Source: Verrucomicrobia subdivision 3 bacterium UBA693 (GTDB taxonomy: Bacteria; Verrucomicrobiota; Verrucomicrobiia; Limisphaerales; UBA8199). Taken from it: DNA of 64,000 bases. Below are positions 31,931 to 41,329 of this stretch, in pieces. Position 1 is the first letter of the stretch. The number at the start of each line of letters is the position of its first letter. Location: contig DBMR01000107.1 of assembly GCA_002298785.1 (NCBI GenBank), positions 1 through 64,000 on the forward strand, given 5' to 3'. The notes below the pieces were generated by a model. The model saw only the letters and a list, made by a program, of their open reading frames with translations, made no database searches and had not been told where the DNA came from. Both the position numbers and the translations under genes were made by a program.

Positions 31931-33484
31931 GTGCAAACATCCGAAAACCTGGACGATCTCATGAGCTGCCGGCTCGCCGGAACCCGCAAACCGGCCGAAC
32001 CGTGCTCCATCGTGATCCTCGGCGCGAGCGGGGATCTGACCTCGCGCAAACTCATTCCGGCGCTCTATCACCTGTGCCGCGAGCAGCAGATGCCGGCGCA
32101 ATTTCGCATCGTGGGAGTGGCGCGCCGGGACAAGACCGATGACAGTTGGCGCGCCGAACTGCGGGCCGAGCTCGAAAAATTCTCCCGCACCAAGCCGATC
32201 GACGAGAAGGCCTGGCAGGAGTTTGCGTCGCGGATCAGCTATTGCCGGGGTGACCTGACGGATGGCGAAACTTACCTCGCGCTCGATCGGCAACTGGCCG
32301 CCGAATCGCTGCCGGAACTCAGGCGTAACCTGCTGTTCTATCTAGCCATCGCTCCGACACAATTCGCTCAAACCGTCGAACAGTTGCACCTGGCGGGATT
32401 GCTGCAAAAGGAAAGGGGCCAGGGGTGGCAGCGCATCGTCGTCGAAAAACCCTTCGGCAGCTCGTTGCCCTCCGCGCTGCAACTCAACCAGGAATTGACG
32501 CGGTTTGCGGGCGAACGCCAGGTCTTCCGCATCGACCATTACCTCGGAAAAGAAACCGTGCAGAACATTCTGATGTTCCGGTTTTCGAATTCCATCTTCG
32601 AACGACTCTGGAATCGGGAAACGATCGACCACGTGCAAATCACGGTGGGGGAAAAGCTGGGAGTGGGACAGCGAGGCGGGTACTACGAGGAAGCTGGCGC
32701 GCTGCGGGACATGGTGCAAAATCACTTGCTGCAAGTGCTGGCACTGATCGCGATGGAACCGCCGGTTTCCCTGGCTCCGGAGGCCATCCGGGATGAGAAA
32801 GTCAAGCTGCTCCAATCCCTCCGTCCGCTCACCCCGAAGGCCGTCGCCCGCCAGATTGTCCGCGGGCAGTACTTTGCCGGAATTGTGGATGGCCAACCCC
32901 GGGCGGGTTACCGGCAGGAGCCGAAGGTGGCCTCCGACTCTAACGTGGAGACCTTTGTGGCTTTGCAACTATTCATCGATAATTGGCGCTGGTCGGGTGT
33001 CCCGTTCTATTTGCGCACGGGGAAAAGTCTCCCCGCCAGCGCCAGCGAGGTGCGCATTCAATTTCGCCCCACCCCAAATGTGTTATTCGCGGCGCAATGT
33101 GCTCAGCAACTATATCCCAACGCCTTAGCCTTGCGGCTGCAGCCGCATGAGGGCATCGCCTTGCGGTTCAACGGGAAGGTCCCGGGTACGACCACAGAGG
33201 TCCGCCCGGTGCGGATGGATTTCAGTTACAACACCGAATTTGGCGCCTATACCCCGGAAGCATACGAACGCCTGCTGCTCGAAGCCATCGCGGGAGACGC
33301 CACTTTGTTTATCCGCAGAGATGAAGTGGAGACGGCGTGGGGGTTAGTCGACAGCATCCGGGCGGCCTGGGAAGGCAAGCCGTTGACCAATCGAGAGTTC
33401 TATGCGGCAGGTTCCTGGGGACCAGTGGCGGCGGACGAATTGATCGCAGCTTCAGGGCAAGCCTGGCACAGCCCCAGTCCTTGA
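31931..33484 (+). CDS. zwf: Glucose-6-phosphate 1-dehydrogenase
   Basis: 517 residues. The NADP-binding motif IVILGASGDLTSRKLIPALY is near residue 25. The catalytic and substrate site is RIDHYLGKETVQNILMFRFS, in which the first His pairs with the active-site base later in the chain. The enzyme oxidises glucose-6-phosphate to 6-phosphogluconolactone, the first oxidative pentose-phosphate step, yielding NADPH. The start codon is GTG at 31931; an ATG at 31961 is an alternative. It stands alone on the plus strand, divergent from the ribosomal operon. Confidence 0.97.
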   Translation: MQTSENLDDLMSCRLAGTRKPAEPCSIVILGASGDLTSRKLIPALYHLCREQQMPAQFRIVGVARRDKTDDSWRAELRAELEKFSRTKPIDEKAWQEFASRISYCRGDLTDGETYLALDRQLAAESLPELRRNLLFYLAIAPTQFAQTVEQLHLAGLLQKERGQGWQRIVVEKPFGSSLPSALQLNQELTRFAGERQVFRIDHYLGKETVQNILMFRFSNSIFERLWNRETIDHVQITVGEKLGVGQRGGYYEEAGALRDMVQNHLLQVLALIAMEPPVSLAPEAIRDEKVKLLQSLRPLTPKAVARQIVRGQYFAGIVDGQPRAGYRQEPKVASDSNVETFVALQLFIDNWRWSGVPFYLRTGKSLPASASEVRIQFRPTPNVLFAAQCAQQLYPNALALRLQPHEGIALRFNGKVPGTTTEVRPVRMDFSYNTEFGAYTPEAYERLLLEAIAGDATLFIRRDEVETAWGLVDSIRAAWEGKPLTNREFYAAGSWGPVAADELIAASGQAWHSPSP

Positions 33485-33664
33485 ACCACTTGACGGAAAG
33501 CCAGTTCGATGCGAGTTATCAGCAGGGGAGTTAGCGTGAAGTTGGCGGGCGGCCTGAGGATCGACGGATGAGAGCGATCATTGAAAAAGTTTTGAACAGA
33601 TTGCAGCGATTTACATCCAAGTATTAGAGGCGAGTACTTTCGCTGTTCGTTTAGGGTTAGTATA

Positions 33665-33762
33665 GAGGTTTTGCTTGTAGTGCGGTTCGAGCAGCGAGCA
33701 AATAGTTGGCCGCACTACCCTTCTGAGCGCCTGGGTGAAGGCGTATAAACCTCGTCACCACT
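33665..33762 (+). ncRNA. Candidate structured RNA upstream of accA
   Basis: The segment folds into a closed multi-branch shape. An outer stem GAGGTTT (33665-33671) pairs with AAACCTC (33747-33753). Inside it, a perfect 9-bp stem GTAGTGCGG/CCGCACTAC (33677-33685 with 33710-33718) and a 5-bp stem CGCCT/AGGCG (33728-33732 with 33739-33743) both form. An intrinsic terminator follows directly. There is no protein-like frame and no match to tRNA, SRP RNA, 6S or tmRNA that I can see. It is either a free-standing small RNA or an accA leader/attenuator. A TATAGA at 33661-33666 overlaps the 5' stem, so the promoter must lie further upstream, or the stem is not fully transcribed. Confidence 0.5.
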
Positions 33763-33793
33763 AAGAGCCGGATTTCGATCCGGCTCTTTGTTT
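33763..33793 (+). terminator. Rho-independent terminator with TTCG loop
   Basis: AAGAGCCGGAT (33763-33773) and ATCCGGCTCTT (33778-33788) form a perfect 11-bp stem around a stable TTCG tetraloop. TGTTTG follows. It lies about 65 bp upstream of accA, so it ends the candidate RNA or acts as an attenuator for accA. Confidence 0.85.
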
Positions 33794-33857
33794 GTACCAA
33801 GACCGTCCCCCCAAAACGGCGTTGCTTGCCTTCACCACTATCGGTAATCTGGCGCCG

Positions 33858-34856
33858 ATGAAACATCAACTCGACTTCGAAAAGCCGATTGCTGAACTCC
33901 AGCACAAGCTTGAGGAGTTGAAAAAACACCCGGAGACACACTCTCTGGGGATCAGCTTTGAGGAAGAGGTTTCCACGATCGAGAAGAAGATCGAGGAAAC
34001 CAAACGTCAGATCTTTCAGAACCTCAGCGCCTGGGACCGCATCAAAATCGCGCGGCATCCGAAACGCCCCTTTACTCTGGATTACATCAGCCTGGCGTTC
34101 ACCGACTTTTCAGAGATTCATGGTGATCGGTTGTTCGCGGAAGACCGGGCGGTCGTCGGTGGATTTGCCACCCTTGGCCAGCACAAGGTCATGGTGCTCG
34201 GCACCCAAAAGGGAAGGGACACCAAGGAGAACATTCTAAGAAATTTCGGTTCAGCTCATCCGGAAGGCTATCGCAAAGCCCTGCGCCTCATGCGCATGGC
34301 CGATAAATTTGGCTTGCCCATCATTACGGTAATCGACACGGCCGGCGCTTACCCCGGCGTTGGCGCCGAAGAGCGTCACATCGCCGAAGCCATCGCCGTC
34401 AATTTGCGCGAAATGATGCTGTTCGAGGTCCCTATCATTGCCATCGTCATAGGCGAAGGCGGTTCGGGCGGCGCCTTGGGCATCGGCGTGGCGGATCGCG
34501 TGCTCATCCTGGAGAACGCCTATTATTCGGTCATCAGTCCGGAAGGATGCGCGGCGATCCTGTGGAAAGACCGCACTGCAGCTCCGAAAGCGGCCGAGGC
34601 GCTGAAAATCACCGCCCGACACCTGGAAGAACTGAAACTAGTGGACGAGATCATTCCCGAACCGCTGGGGGGCGCGCATACAGACCCGAAAACTGCGGCC
34701 AAGAACTTCAAAGACGGCCTGCTCAAACATCTCGAAAGCCTGAAAGCCATGTCGCCACGGGAGCGTCTCAAATTGCGCTACGAGAAGTTCAGGACCTTCG
34801 GCCACTTTACGGAAAGGCTTTCACCGGAAACTCAGCCACCAACACAAGGTGCCTGA
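33858..34856 (+). CDS. accA: Acetyl-CoA carboxylase carboxyltransferase subunit alpha
   Basis: 332 residues. The start at 33858 gives the conserved opening MKHQLDFEKPIAELQHKLEE. The carboxyltransferase fold shows KGRDTKENILRNFGSAHPEG, TVIDTAGAYPGVGAEERHIA and VIGEGGSGGALGIGVADRVL, with the paired glycines of the oxyanion holes. With AccD it moves the carboxyl group from biotin to acetyl-CoA to make malonyl-CoA, the first committed step of fatty acid synthesis. A terminator-ended structured RNA sits just upstream. Confidence 0.98.
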   Translation: MKHQLDFEKPIAELQHKLEELKKHPETHSLGISFEEEVSTIEKKIEETKRQIFQNLSAWDRIKIARHPKRPFTLDYISLAFTDFSEIHGDRLFAEDRAVVGGFATLGQHKVMVLGTQKGRDTKENILRNFGSAHPEGYRKALRLMRMADKFGLPIITVIDTAGAYPGVGAEERHIAEAIAVNLREMMLFEVPIIAIVIGEGGSGGALGIGVADRVLILENAYYSVISPEGCAAILWKDRTAAPKAAEALKITARHLEELKLVDEIIPEPLGGAHTDPKTAAKNFKDGLLKHLESLKAMSPRERLKLRYEKFRTFGHFTERLSPETQPPTQGA

Positions 34857-34903
34857 TTTTCATCAATGAACCCAAGATTTGGCTCGGCAGCAACCTCTCA
34901 CCA

Positions 34904-35878
34904 ATGCTTTACCCGCTGACTTTTCACCCGATTTTCAAAGAACGCATCTGGGGTGGGCGCATGTTGGAGCAGCTCTACGGCAAGAATCTCCCTCCAGACG
35001 CAGTCATTGGGGAATCCTGGGAAATCAGTGACCGTCCCGGTGACGCCAGCATCATCGCCAACGGTCTGCTTGCCGGCAACGACTTGCGCTGGCTGATGGA
35101 TCGCCATCCCGCCGAGTTGCTAGGCGGAACTCGGGCTCAAAATGGCCGGTTCCCGCTCTTGGTCAAAATCCTCGATTGCCGCGAAACCCTTTCCCTGCAA
35201 GTACATCCTCCAGCCTCCAAGTCGGCCAAATTGGGCGGCGAACCCAAAACCGAGATGTGGTTCATCGCCGATGCCAAACCCGGCGCCGAGCTTTACGTTG
35301 GCTTGAAGCACGGGGTTACGGCGTCTGAATTCCAACAGAAGATTCGCACCGGCTCAATTGCCGATTGTTTTCACCGCATCCCGGTGAAAGCCGGAGACGC
35401 TATGTTCCTGCCCAGCGGACGCGTGCACGCCCTGGGCGCCGGGCTTGTCATTTTCGAGATCCAACAGAATTCCGACACCACTTACCGCGTTTCGGATTGG
35501 AACCGCGTGGGCCTGGACGGCAAACCGCGTGAATTGCACATCGAACAATCCCTTGAGAGCATCGATTTCACCGATTTCGAGCCCGGACTTTGCTCCGAAC
35601 CCTGGACGAAAACTCAAGGGCTGGATTGTCGTCGATTGGTTCGCGACCCGCTATTCAATGTTGATTTGTTGAGCGCGCTGGCGCCGGTCTCCTATTGCCC
35701 TGCCGCCGGGAAAGTCTGGGTCATTGGGGTGGTCAAAGGCGCAGCGCGGGTGCAAACCAGCAAAGCCTCCCTGTCGCTGGTGCCCGGACAATTCTGTCTC
35801 TTACCTGCCAGCTTGCGAGGCTGCGAAATCACGTTGGAAGCCGGAACTTCCCTACTCTGCTCCTCCGTCGGTGCCTGA
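34904..35878 (+). CDS. manA: Mannose-6-phosphate isomerase, class I (short form)
   Basis: 324 residues from the ATG at 34904 (MLYPLTFHPIFKERIWGGRM). Zinc and substrate motifs: GESWEISDRPGDASIIANG, LLVKILDCRETLSLQVHPPA with the metal-ligand Gln-His, KTEMWFIADAKPGAELYVGL, and GDAMFLPSGRVHALGAGLVI. It interconverts mannose-6-phosphate and fructose-6-phosphate and could feed GDP-mannose synthesis; a GDP-mannose hydrolase gene lies at 54.5 kb. Length and motifs match the Bacillus-type short ManA. It lies 47 nt after accA. Confidence 0.93.
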   Translation: MLYPLTFHPIFKERIWGGRMLEQLYGKNLPPDAVIGESWEISDRPGDASIIANGLLAGNDLRWLMDRHPAELLGGTRAQNGRFPLLVKILDCRETLSLQVHPPASKSAKLGGEPKTEMWFIADAKPGAELYVGLKHGVTASEFQQKIRTGSIADCFHRIPVKAGDAMFLPSGRVHALGAGLVIFEIQQNSDTTYRVSDWNRVGLDGKPRELHIEQSLESIDFTDFEPGLCSEPWTKTQGLDCRRLVRDPLFNVDLLSALAPVSYCPAAGKVWVIGVVKGAARVQTSKASLSLVPGQFCLLPASLRGCEITLEAGTSLLCSSVGA

Positions 35879-35944
35879 GTCGATTTCTTTGTCACTTGTC
35901 AGAGGACTAGCGGTCGTTCATCTTACTTACCGGGAACCAGCACG

Positions 35945-36379
35945 GTGAAGAAATTTCTGACCAGTTGGCTGATTAATACCCTGGCGGTATTGGTGGCCGT
36001 TTATATTGTGCCCGGATTGCATTTCAAAAATGACAATCTATGGACCCCTTTTGTCACCGCCCTGGTTCTGGGGATTCTCAACGCGTTCATCCGTCCGATC
36101 CTGATGTTTTTCGCGCTGCCCATCCTCATTGTTACCCTGGGCTTGTTCACCCTCGTCATCAATGCCCTGGTGCTGAAACTCGTGGGCCTGCTGCTGGGCC
36201 AGTATTTTGTGGTGGATGGATTCGGCTCGGCGCTGCTCGGGGCGATCATCATCAGCATCGTGTCCATGTTCCTGAACAGCGTCACGGGAAACACCCAAGC
36301 CCGGGTGCGGGTGGAACGCAAATCGCACGGCCCCAAATCCGGTCCCCCTTCCGGCAGCGGGCCTGTCATCGACGTCTAA
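35945..36379 (+). CDS. Phage holin-4-type / YvlD-like membrane protein
   Basis: 144 residues with a GTG start at 35945. Four transmembrane helices: SWLINTLAVLVAVYIVPGL, TPFVTALVLGILNAFIRPIL (with the conserved NAFIRPIL motif), ALPILIVTLGLFTLVINAL and FGSALLGAIIISIVSMFLN. A short basic, Gly/Ser/Pro-rich tail follows. This is the PF04020 family (mycobacterial four-TM holin/YvlD). Its function is unclear; in Bacillus it is linked to envelope stress. It lies 66 nt after manA. Confidence 0.88.
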   Translation: MKKFLTSWLINTLAVLVAVYIVPGLHFKNDNLWTPFVTALVLGILNAFIRPILMFFALPILIVTLGLFTLVINALVLKLVGLLLGQYFVVDGFGSALLGAIIISIVSMFLNSVTGNTQARVRVERKSHGPKSGPPSGSGPVIDV

Positions 36380-36391
36380 GCCGATGGTTCC

Positions 36392-37003
36392 TTATCCCAG
36401 GCGCTGGTAAGCCGCGCGCAAGGTGGGAATTCCACGCGCCAGGAACTCCGCCTCGAAGTCTGTCACCACTTCGCTCAGCTCCGCCGGGGTGCTCAACTCC
36501 TCGAAGCCAATCGCAGCGGCGAAGACCGAGCGCATCTGGTCGAAATAATTTGTGTCATCGGTCCGCAGGTAGACTCTCCCTCGAGGTCGCAACACCTTGC
36601 CCGCCAGACCGGGAAAACGCTCATTGACCAGCCGATTGCCTGCGTGCTTTCGCTTCGGCCAGGGATCGGGGAAATACACATGCAGCGCTTCGATGGATTG
36701 CGGCGGCAGCAAGTATTCGAGAAAATACGAGCATTCGATCCGCAGTCCCCGCAGATTCTTTAGCTCGAGTCGCCGCCCTTTGCGATCCAACTTGCGCAAA
36801 CGTCCCAGCAACCTTTCCACGCCAAAGAAATTTCGATCCGGCGTTCGTTGAGCGAATTTGACCAGAAAGGAGCCATCTCCACTGCCCAATTCCACTTGCA
36901 CGGGCTGTTCCCGGTCAAACATCTGCTTCAGATCAAGGCGGTCGACCACCGACGGCAGCTCATAAATAACCGATGAATCCAAACTTCGTGCGATTGCTTC
37001 CAT
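36392..37003 (-). CDS. trmB: tRNA (guanine-N7-)-methyltransferase
   Basis: 203 residues. SAM motif VQVELGSGDGSFLVKFAQ, then NFFGVERLLGRLRKLDRKG, the family signature ALHVYFPDPWPKRKHAGNRL and RPRGRVYLRTDDTNYFDQM. The enzyme makes m7G at position 46 of tRNA. It is convergent with the YvlD-like gene, 12 bp apart. It starts at 37003, 113 bp beyond the end of ggt on the same strand. Confidence 0.96.
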   Translation of the reverse strand: MEAIARSLDSSVIYELPSVVDRLDLKQMFDREQPVQVELGSGDGSFLVKFAQRTPDRNFFGVERLLGRLRKLDRKGRRLELKNLRGLRIECSYFLEYLLPPQSIEALHVYFPDPWPKRKHAGNRLVNERFPGLAGKVLRPRGRVYLRTDDTNYFDQMRSVFAAAIGFEELSTPAELSEVVTDFEAEFLARGIPTLRAAYQRLG

Positions 37004-37116
37004 TCGGCTTTGCTATGACGCATTCTGCGCGGCTTTGCAAACAAAAGGTTTACGCTCTCGCCTGGCTATTCATGGTGACCAGAGTAATGGGGGCAGGCGC
37101 TGAACGTCCACCAGCA

Positions 37117-38799
37117 TTACCAGCCCAGTGCCAGCCCGCCAACTCGCGGGTCGGCCGCGCCGACGAATCCTTTTCCATCGGGAGTGCGTCCAATAATCTG
37201 AGAGGTGGAGAGATACTTCTCGGCTTTAACCTTATGCCCTCGGGCACGCAACGCATTCTGCAATTCCGCGGACATCCCCGCCTCCACTACCACTTCGTCG
37301 GGCGACCATTGGTGATGGATCCGCGGCGCGGCGACCGCCTCGCCAGGCGCCATGCCGAGATCCAGTATCTGCACTAACTCCGTCAGGACCGTCGTAATGA
37401 TCTTTGGGCCACCCGCCGCACCCAAAGCCAGAATCGGTTCATTGCCTTTGAAAACAAGGGTGGGCGACATGCTGGAGAGCGGCCGTTTGACCGGCTCGAC
37501 TGCATTGGCTTCGGCACCCACCAAGCCAAAAGCATTTCTCACTCCCGGTTGAATCGAGAAGTCGTCCATCTGGTTGTTCAGCACCACCCCGGTACCCGGC
37601 ACAATCACCTTGGACCCATAGGTGGTATTGATCGTGGCAGTGCAGGACACCCAGTTGCCGTCGACATCCGCTACACAGAAATGCGTGGTGTGCTTCTTAA
37701 GCACGTCGCTTTCCCAGTTTGGCGGCAGTCCATGCCCCTTCACCACCACGGCCCGATCCGGGTGAATTTGTTTCGCGAGATCGGCCGCGTAGGTTTTCGA
37801 CACCAGGCCCCGCGGCACCCGCGTAAATTCCGGGTCACCCAGCCAATAGGCGCGGTCCGCAAACGCCAGCTTCATGGTTTCAGCCTGCACGTGCAGCCGC
37901 GTTGGCTCACCCATTCGTGCCACGGGAAAGCCCTCGAGCATATTGAGCATTTGAATCAAATGCACCCCTCCTGAACTCGGCGGTGGAAAGGAAACCACCC
38001 GATAGCCATGATAAATGGTCTCCACGGGTTCGCGCCTCACAATTCTGTAAGCCGCAAAATCCGCGCTCGAAAGCAGGCCGCCATTCTCGCGCATCCATTG
38101 ATCCACCGCGCGCGCAAACCCGCCCCGGTAAAACCAAGCGGTGCCTTCCTTCGCCAAATGCCGGTAGGAGTTTGCCAAATCCGGCTGCCGCAACCTTTGC
38201 CCGGCTTCCAGCGGCACTTGGTTGTTGAAGAACACCGCCTTGCTTCCTTCAAATTTTGCCAAATCGTCCTTTACGGACGCGATCCGTTCGGCCTGAGCGG
38301 CGCTCAGCGTGAAACCAGCCTCGGCGAGGTGAATCGAGGGCACCAAAACTTCCGCCATGGATTTGCGGCCAAATTTTCGTAACGCGTAATCAAAGGCCGC
38401 CACCTCCCCAGGCACGCCGCACGCCAATGGTCCAGTCTGGCTCAGGCTCGTGTCGGCGCGTCCCTGTCGAACGTACATCTCGCGGGAGGCACTGCGAGGC
38501 GCGGTTTCCCGTCCGTCGATGGCCACTATTTTTCCATTGGCCCGACGAATCAGCAGGAAACATCCCCCTCCAATGCCCGAATTATTTCCATCGACAACTC
38601 CCAGGGCGAAGCCGACTGCCACCGCCGCGTCCACCGCATTTCCTCCAGCCTGCAGAATTGACACCCCGATCCGCGTCGCCTCCGCGTTAACCGAAGCCAC
38701 AATTCCACGCTCAAAACGCGACTCCTCGCCCTGCGCCACCGCGAGAGACAAAACGAGCCAGACGCCCCACAGTTTCAATTGGCGAACATATCGAGTCAT
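37117..38799 (-). CDS. ggt: Gamma-glutamyltranspeptidase (periplasmic)
   Basis: 560 residues with an N-terminal signal (LKLWGVWLVLSLAVAQGEES). The self-cleaving Ntn-hydrolase site is at KKHTTHFCVADVDGNWVSC, where the second Thr becomes the nucleophile of the small subunit. PLSSMSPTLVF and ALGAAGGPKIITTVLTELVQ complete the site. It releases glutamate from glutathione and other gamma-glutamyl compounds in the periplasm. It stands alone between trmB and the ABC exporter pair. Confidence 0.95.
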   Translation of the reverse strand: MTRYVRQLKLWGVWLVLSLAVAQGEESRFERGIVASVNAEATRIGVSILQAGGNAVDAAVAVGFALGVVDGNNSGIGGGCFLLIRRANGKIVAIDGRETAPRSASREMYVRQGRADTSLSQTGPLACGVPGEVAAFDYALRKFGRKSMAEVLVPSIHLAEAGFTLSAAQAERIASVKDDLAKFEGSKAVFFNNQVPLEAGQRLRQPDLANSYRHLAKEGTAWFYRGGFARAVDQWMRENGGLLSSADFAAYRIVRREPVETIYHGYRVVSFPPPSSGGVHLIQMLNMLEGFPVARMGEPTRLHVQAETMKLAFADRAYWLGDPEFTRVPRGLVSKTYAADLAKQIHPDRAVVVKGHGLPPNWESDVLKKHTTHFCVADVDGNWVSCTATINTTYGSKVIVPGTGVVLNNQMDDFSIQPGVRNAFGLVGAEANAVEPVKRPLSSMSPTLVFKGNEPILALGAAGGPKIITTVLTELVQILDLGMAPGEAVAAPRIHHQWSPDEVVVEAGMSAELQNALRARGHKVKAEKYLSTSQIIGRTPDGKGFVGAADPRVGGLALGW

Positions 38800-38825
38800 A
38801 TTACGTTTCGTCGGCGCCGATTCCC

Positions 38826-40571
38826 CTACCCTCTTAGTTCATCCGATAAATCGAATTTTTCATACACACGGCCCAGAAGCAGCACTCCCATGGCGGCCTC
38901 TCCGGCCAACACCAGGGCCGCCGCCAGCGCCGCCGGCGGCACAGCGCTCCACAGTGCTCCCACAGCAAACTTCAATCCGAAAAAGACAGCGGAAAACGCC
39001 AGGGATCCCGGGATCAGCGCCAACAAAAATGCCAGTGCCTGGCCTAGCATCATGATCAAGCGCTGCCCGGTGGCCTCAATGCCCTGCACCGCATCTTTGG
39101 AATGAAACCAGCCCGGGAAAATCAGCACCGCCGAATTCGGAATCAACAGCATCAGCAAATTGGTGACGGGCGACAAAAACGTCGCCCCAAGCGCCACTCC
39201 GATCACCGCTGCGCCGGGAATATTTTTGAGCCCGGTGAAGATCAGAAGGCTGGCCCCAAACCAGAGCAGCAAACATTGCAGGGCGGTCAAAATCAGGGCC
39301 GGTGTCAAAAGTTCACCCAGCACCACCTGCCAGCCACGAATCGGATAGGTTTTCAGCACATCCATGAGCTGCAGGTCCTGCCGAAAATCCTGCCGCAGTA
39401 TTTGAGGCCCCAGCAGAAAGGTCCACGAGAACAATATTCCCACAATCGAAACCACGACCGGCCCTGCCCCCGAGCGGCCCAGTGTCGGCGCCACCGCCAC
39501 CCCCACCGAGAGCACCAGGATGCTGAGCATGATCCACAATCGCGGGCTAAAACTCTGCCCGGCACTGATCAGATTCTTCCACAGCAAAGCCACCGCTTGC
39601 GGTCCCGCGGGCGCCAGCACAAACGGATCCCGCTTCTTCTTGAAATTCTTCTGTGCGGCTTGCCAGTTTCCGGACCGGATCGCGGCCACTTTATCGGCCA
39701 ACTTTTTCGAGGCTTCCACAGACGCTTCCTCGAAAGCCACATTTGATCGCACCACCCAAACGTAATGAACCGCGAGAATCACCAGCGCCGGACCCAGACT
39801 CGCCAGGAAAACGGAGCTGTCTGCCGCGAGAAAGGGGCGCGCCAGCAGCCGAAACGGATAAAGCAAAACGCCCAGCGGCCCTGAATCCACCGCCAGTAGG
39901 AAGTAATCCTTCAACGCCTCCGGATCCTTAAGTTGTCCCGGCTCGAGAGTCGGCAGCTGCCGCCAGATCCAGGCGCCCGTCAGCACCAGGAACACGCTGA
40001 GCAACCCGACGATGCGCAATCGACGTCCCCATGGGGTGATGCCTCGGTCCATCAGCGCAGTGCGGGCGAATGAGCCTCCCAAAAAATGCAGGTTTAGTGT
40101 GGACAAAATCATCCACCAACCGGCCGCGTGAATCCAGGCGAACCCGCCCAGCCGATGCGAAAAGAAAGTCAACAGCAACGTCGTAAAGAAAATCGCCAAT
40201 TGTGAGCGCAATAGTTTGAAATGGATCAACCCCTTGCGGCTAACGGGCGCGGGAAAGAGAAACGCAATTTCGGCCTCGGTAAAGGTCAGGGCCGTGCGCT
40301 GGCTGGGAAAGATCCAAGAGAACAGCACCACCACCAGCAACACCAGCGCCACTATCCCTTCCATCAGGTCCGGGGAAAGTCCAGGCACTTGGAAGGCCAC
40401 CGAGCGGCCTCTGCCCGGCGCGCTGAGAATGGGTCGAAAGAAGTACCAGTAAAAATAAAGCATTCCGACGATGCCGCCAAAGAGATACTTGGGCTGGCGC
40501 AGCCGCTTGATCCGGGTCACCAGGCGGTTCCGGGTGCTGGTGACTTGAAGATAAAGGAGCGCAGATATCAT
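38826..40571 (-). CDS. ABC exporter permease, uncharacterised family
   Basis: 581 residues with about 12-14 hydrophobic helices in two halves. The start ISALLYLQVTSTRNRLVTRI followed by RLRQPKYLFGGIVGMLYFYW matches the putative ABC exporter permease group found mainly in Planctomycetes, Verrucomicrobiota and Acidobacteria. Its stop region follows the ATP-binding gene with a four-base overlap, so the two form one transporter. The exported substrate is unknown. Confidence 0.82.
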   Translation of the reverse strand: MISALLYLQVTSTRNRLVTRIKRLRQPKYLFGGIVGMLYFYWYFFRPILSAPGRGRSVAFQVPGLSPDLMEGIVALVLLVVVLFSWIFPSQRTALTFTEAEIAFLFPAPVSRKGLIHFKLLRSQLAIFFTTLLLTFFSHRLGGFAWIHAAGWWMILSTLNLHFLGGSFARTALMDRGITPWGRRLRIVGLLSVFLVLTGAWIWRQLPTLEPGQLKDPEALKDYFLLAVDSGPLGVLLYPFRLLARPFLAADSSVFLASLGPALVILAVHYVWVVRSNVAFEEASVEASKKLADKVAAIRSGNWQAAQKNFKKKRDPFVLAPAGPQAVALLWKNLISAGQSFSPRLWIMLSILVLSVGVAVAPTLGRSGAGPVVVSIVGILFSWTFLLGPQILRQDFRQDLQLMDVLKTYPIRGWQVVLGELLTPALILTALQCLLLWFGASLLIFTGLKNIPGAAVIGVALGATFLSPVTNLLMLLIPNSAVLIFPGWFHSKDAVQGIEATGQRLIMMLGQALAFLLALIPGSLAFSAVFFGLKFAVGALWSAVPPAALAAALVLAGEAAMGVLLLGRVYEKFDLSDELRG

Positions 40572-41329
40572 AGCACCGGCGGACTCGACGGCGCAGCGCC
40601 GGCTTGCTCCTCGATCGTCGCGCGGAAGAATATTTCCTCCAGATCGGAGGTTCCCCCGGTTCCGGAAAACCTGCGGGTAATCTCCTCCATTGTTCCGTCC
40701 GCGATCTTGCGGCCATTCTTCAGTATCAGAATGTGAGAGCAGATTTCCTCCACCAGGTGCAACAAATGCGAGCTGATAATTACCGCCGATCCCTCACGGG
40801 CGCGCTTGAGAATGGAATCTTTCATACGCCGTATACCCAGGGGATCCAGCCCGGTCAGTGGTTCGTCAAAGAAAATCACTTGAGGCGCATGCACCAACCC
40901 GCACGCGATCACCAGTTTCTGCTTCATCCCGCGGGACAACTCGGACGGCAACGCATTTCGCTTGTCCGCAAGTTCCAACTCTTGCAGCAACTGCTCCGCC
41001 ACCGGCGCGAAACCCTGCACGCCATAAACCCGCGCCGTGAACACCAAGTGCTGCCAAACCGTCAGGTAATCGAACAAACGCGGTTCGTCCGTAAAAAAGG
41101 CCAGCTTTTGTTTCGCCTCAATCGGCGCGCGGGCTAGGTCGTGGCCGCAAATTTGGATGGTTCCCCGGGTAGGCGGGATGATGCCCGCCAGGCATCGAAG
41201 CGTGCTGGTTTTGCCGGCGCCGTTCGGCCCCACGAGACCCATGACCTCCCCGGGACGGACCATCAGCGAAAGCTCATTCACCGCGACGAATTCGCCGTAC
41301 AACTTGGTTAACCCATCAACCTGGATCAT
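40568..41329 (-). CDS. ABC exporter ATP-binding protein
   Basis: 253 residues from the ATG at 41329 (MIQVDGLTKLYGEFVAVNEL); the longer upstream frame has no homologous content. Walker A is GLVGPNGAGKTSTLR, the signature is LSRGMKQKL, Walker B is VIFFDEPLTGLD and the switch His is in IISSHLLHLVEE. It is a CcmA/YbhF-type ABC-2 export ATPase. It overlaps the permease gene by four bases. Confidence 0.95.
   Translation of the reverse strand: MIQVDGLTKLYGEFVAVNELSLMVRPGEVMGLVGPNGAGKTSTLRCLAGIIPPTRGTIQICGHDLARAPIEAKQKLAFFTDEPRLFDYLTVWQHLVFTARVYGVQGFAPVAEQLLQELELADKRNALPSELSRGMKQKLVIACGLVHAPQVIFFDEPLTGLDPLGIRRMKDSILKRAREGSAVIISSHLLHLVEEICSHILILKNGRKIADGTMEEITRRFSGTGGTSDLEEIFFRATIEEQAGAAPSSPPVL

Noticed and set aside
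31673..32293. 206-codon open frame on the minus strand
   Set aside because: It overlaps the start of zwf in antisense and lacks protein-like composition; the zwf reading is certain.
33665..33753. tRNA candidate, because of a GGTTCGA-like stretch
   Set aside because: The stretch lies in a 24-nt loop closed by a 9-bp stem, with no acceptor or anticodon arms in the right places; it does not fit a tRNA.
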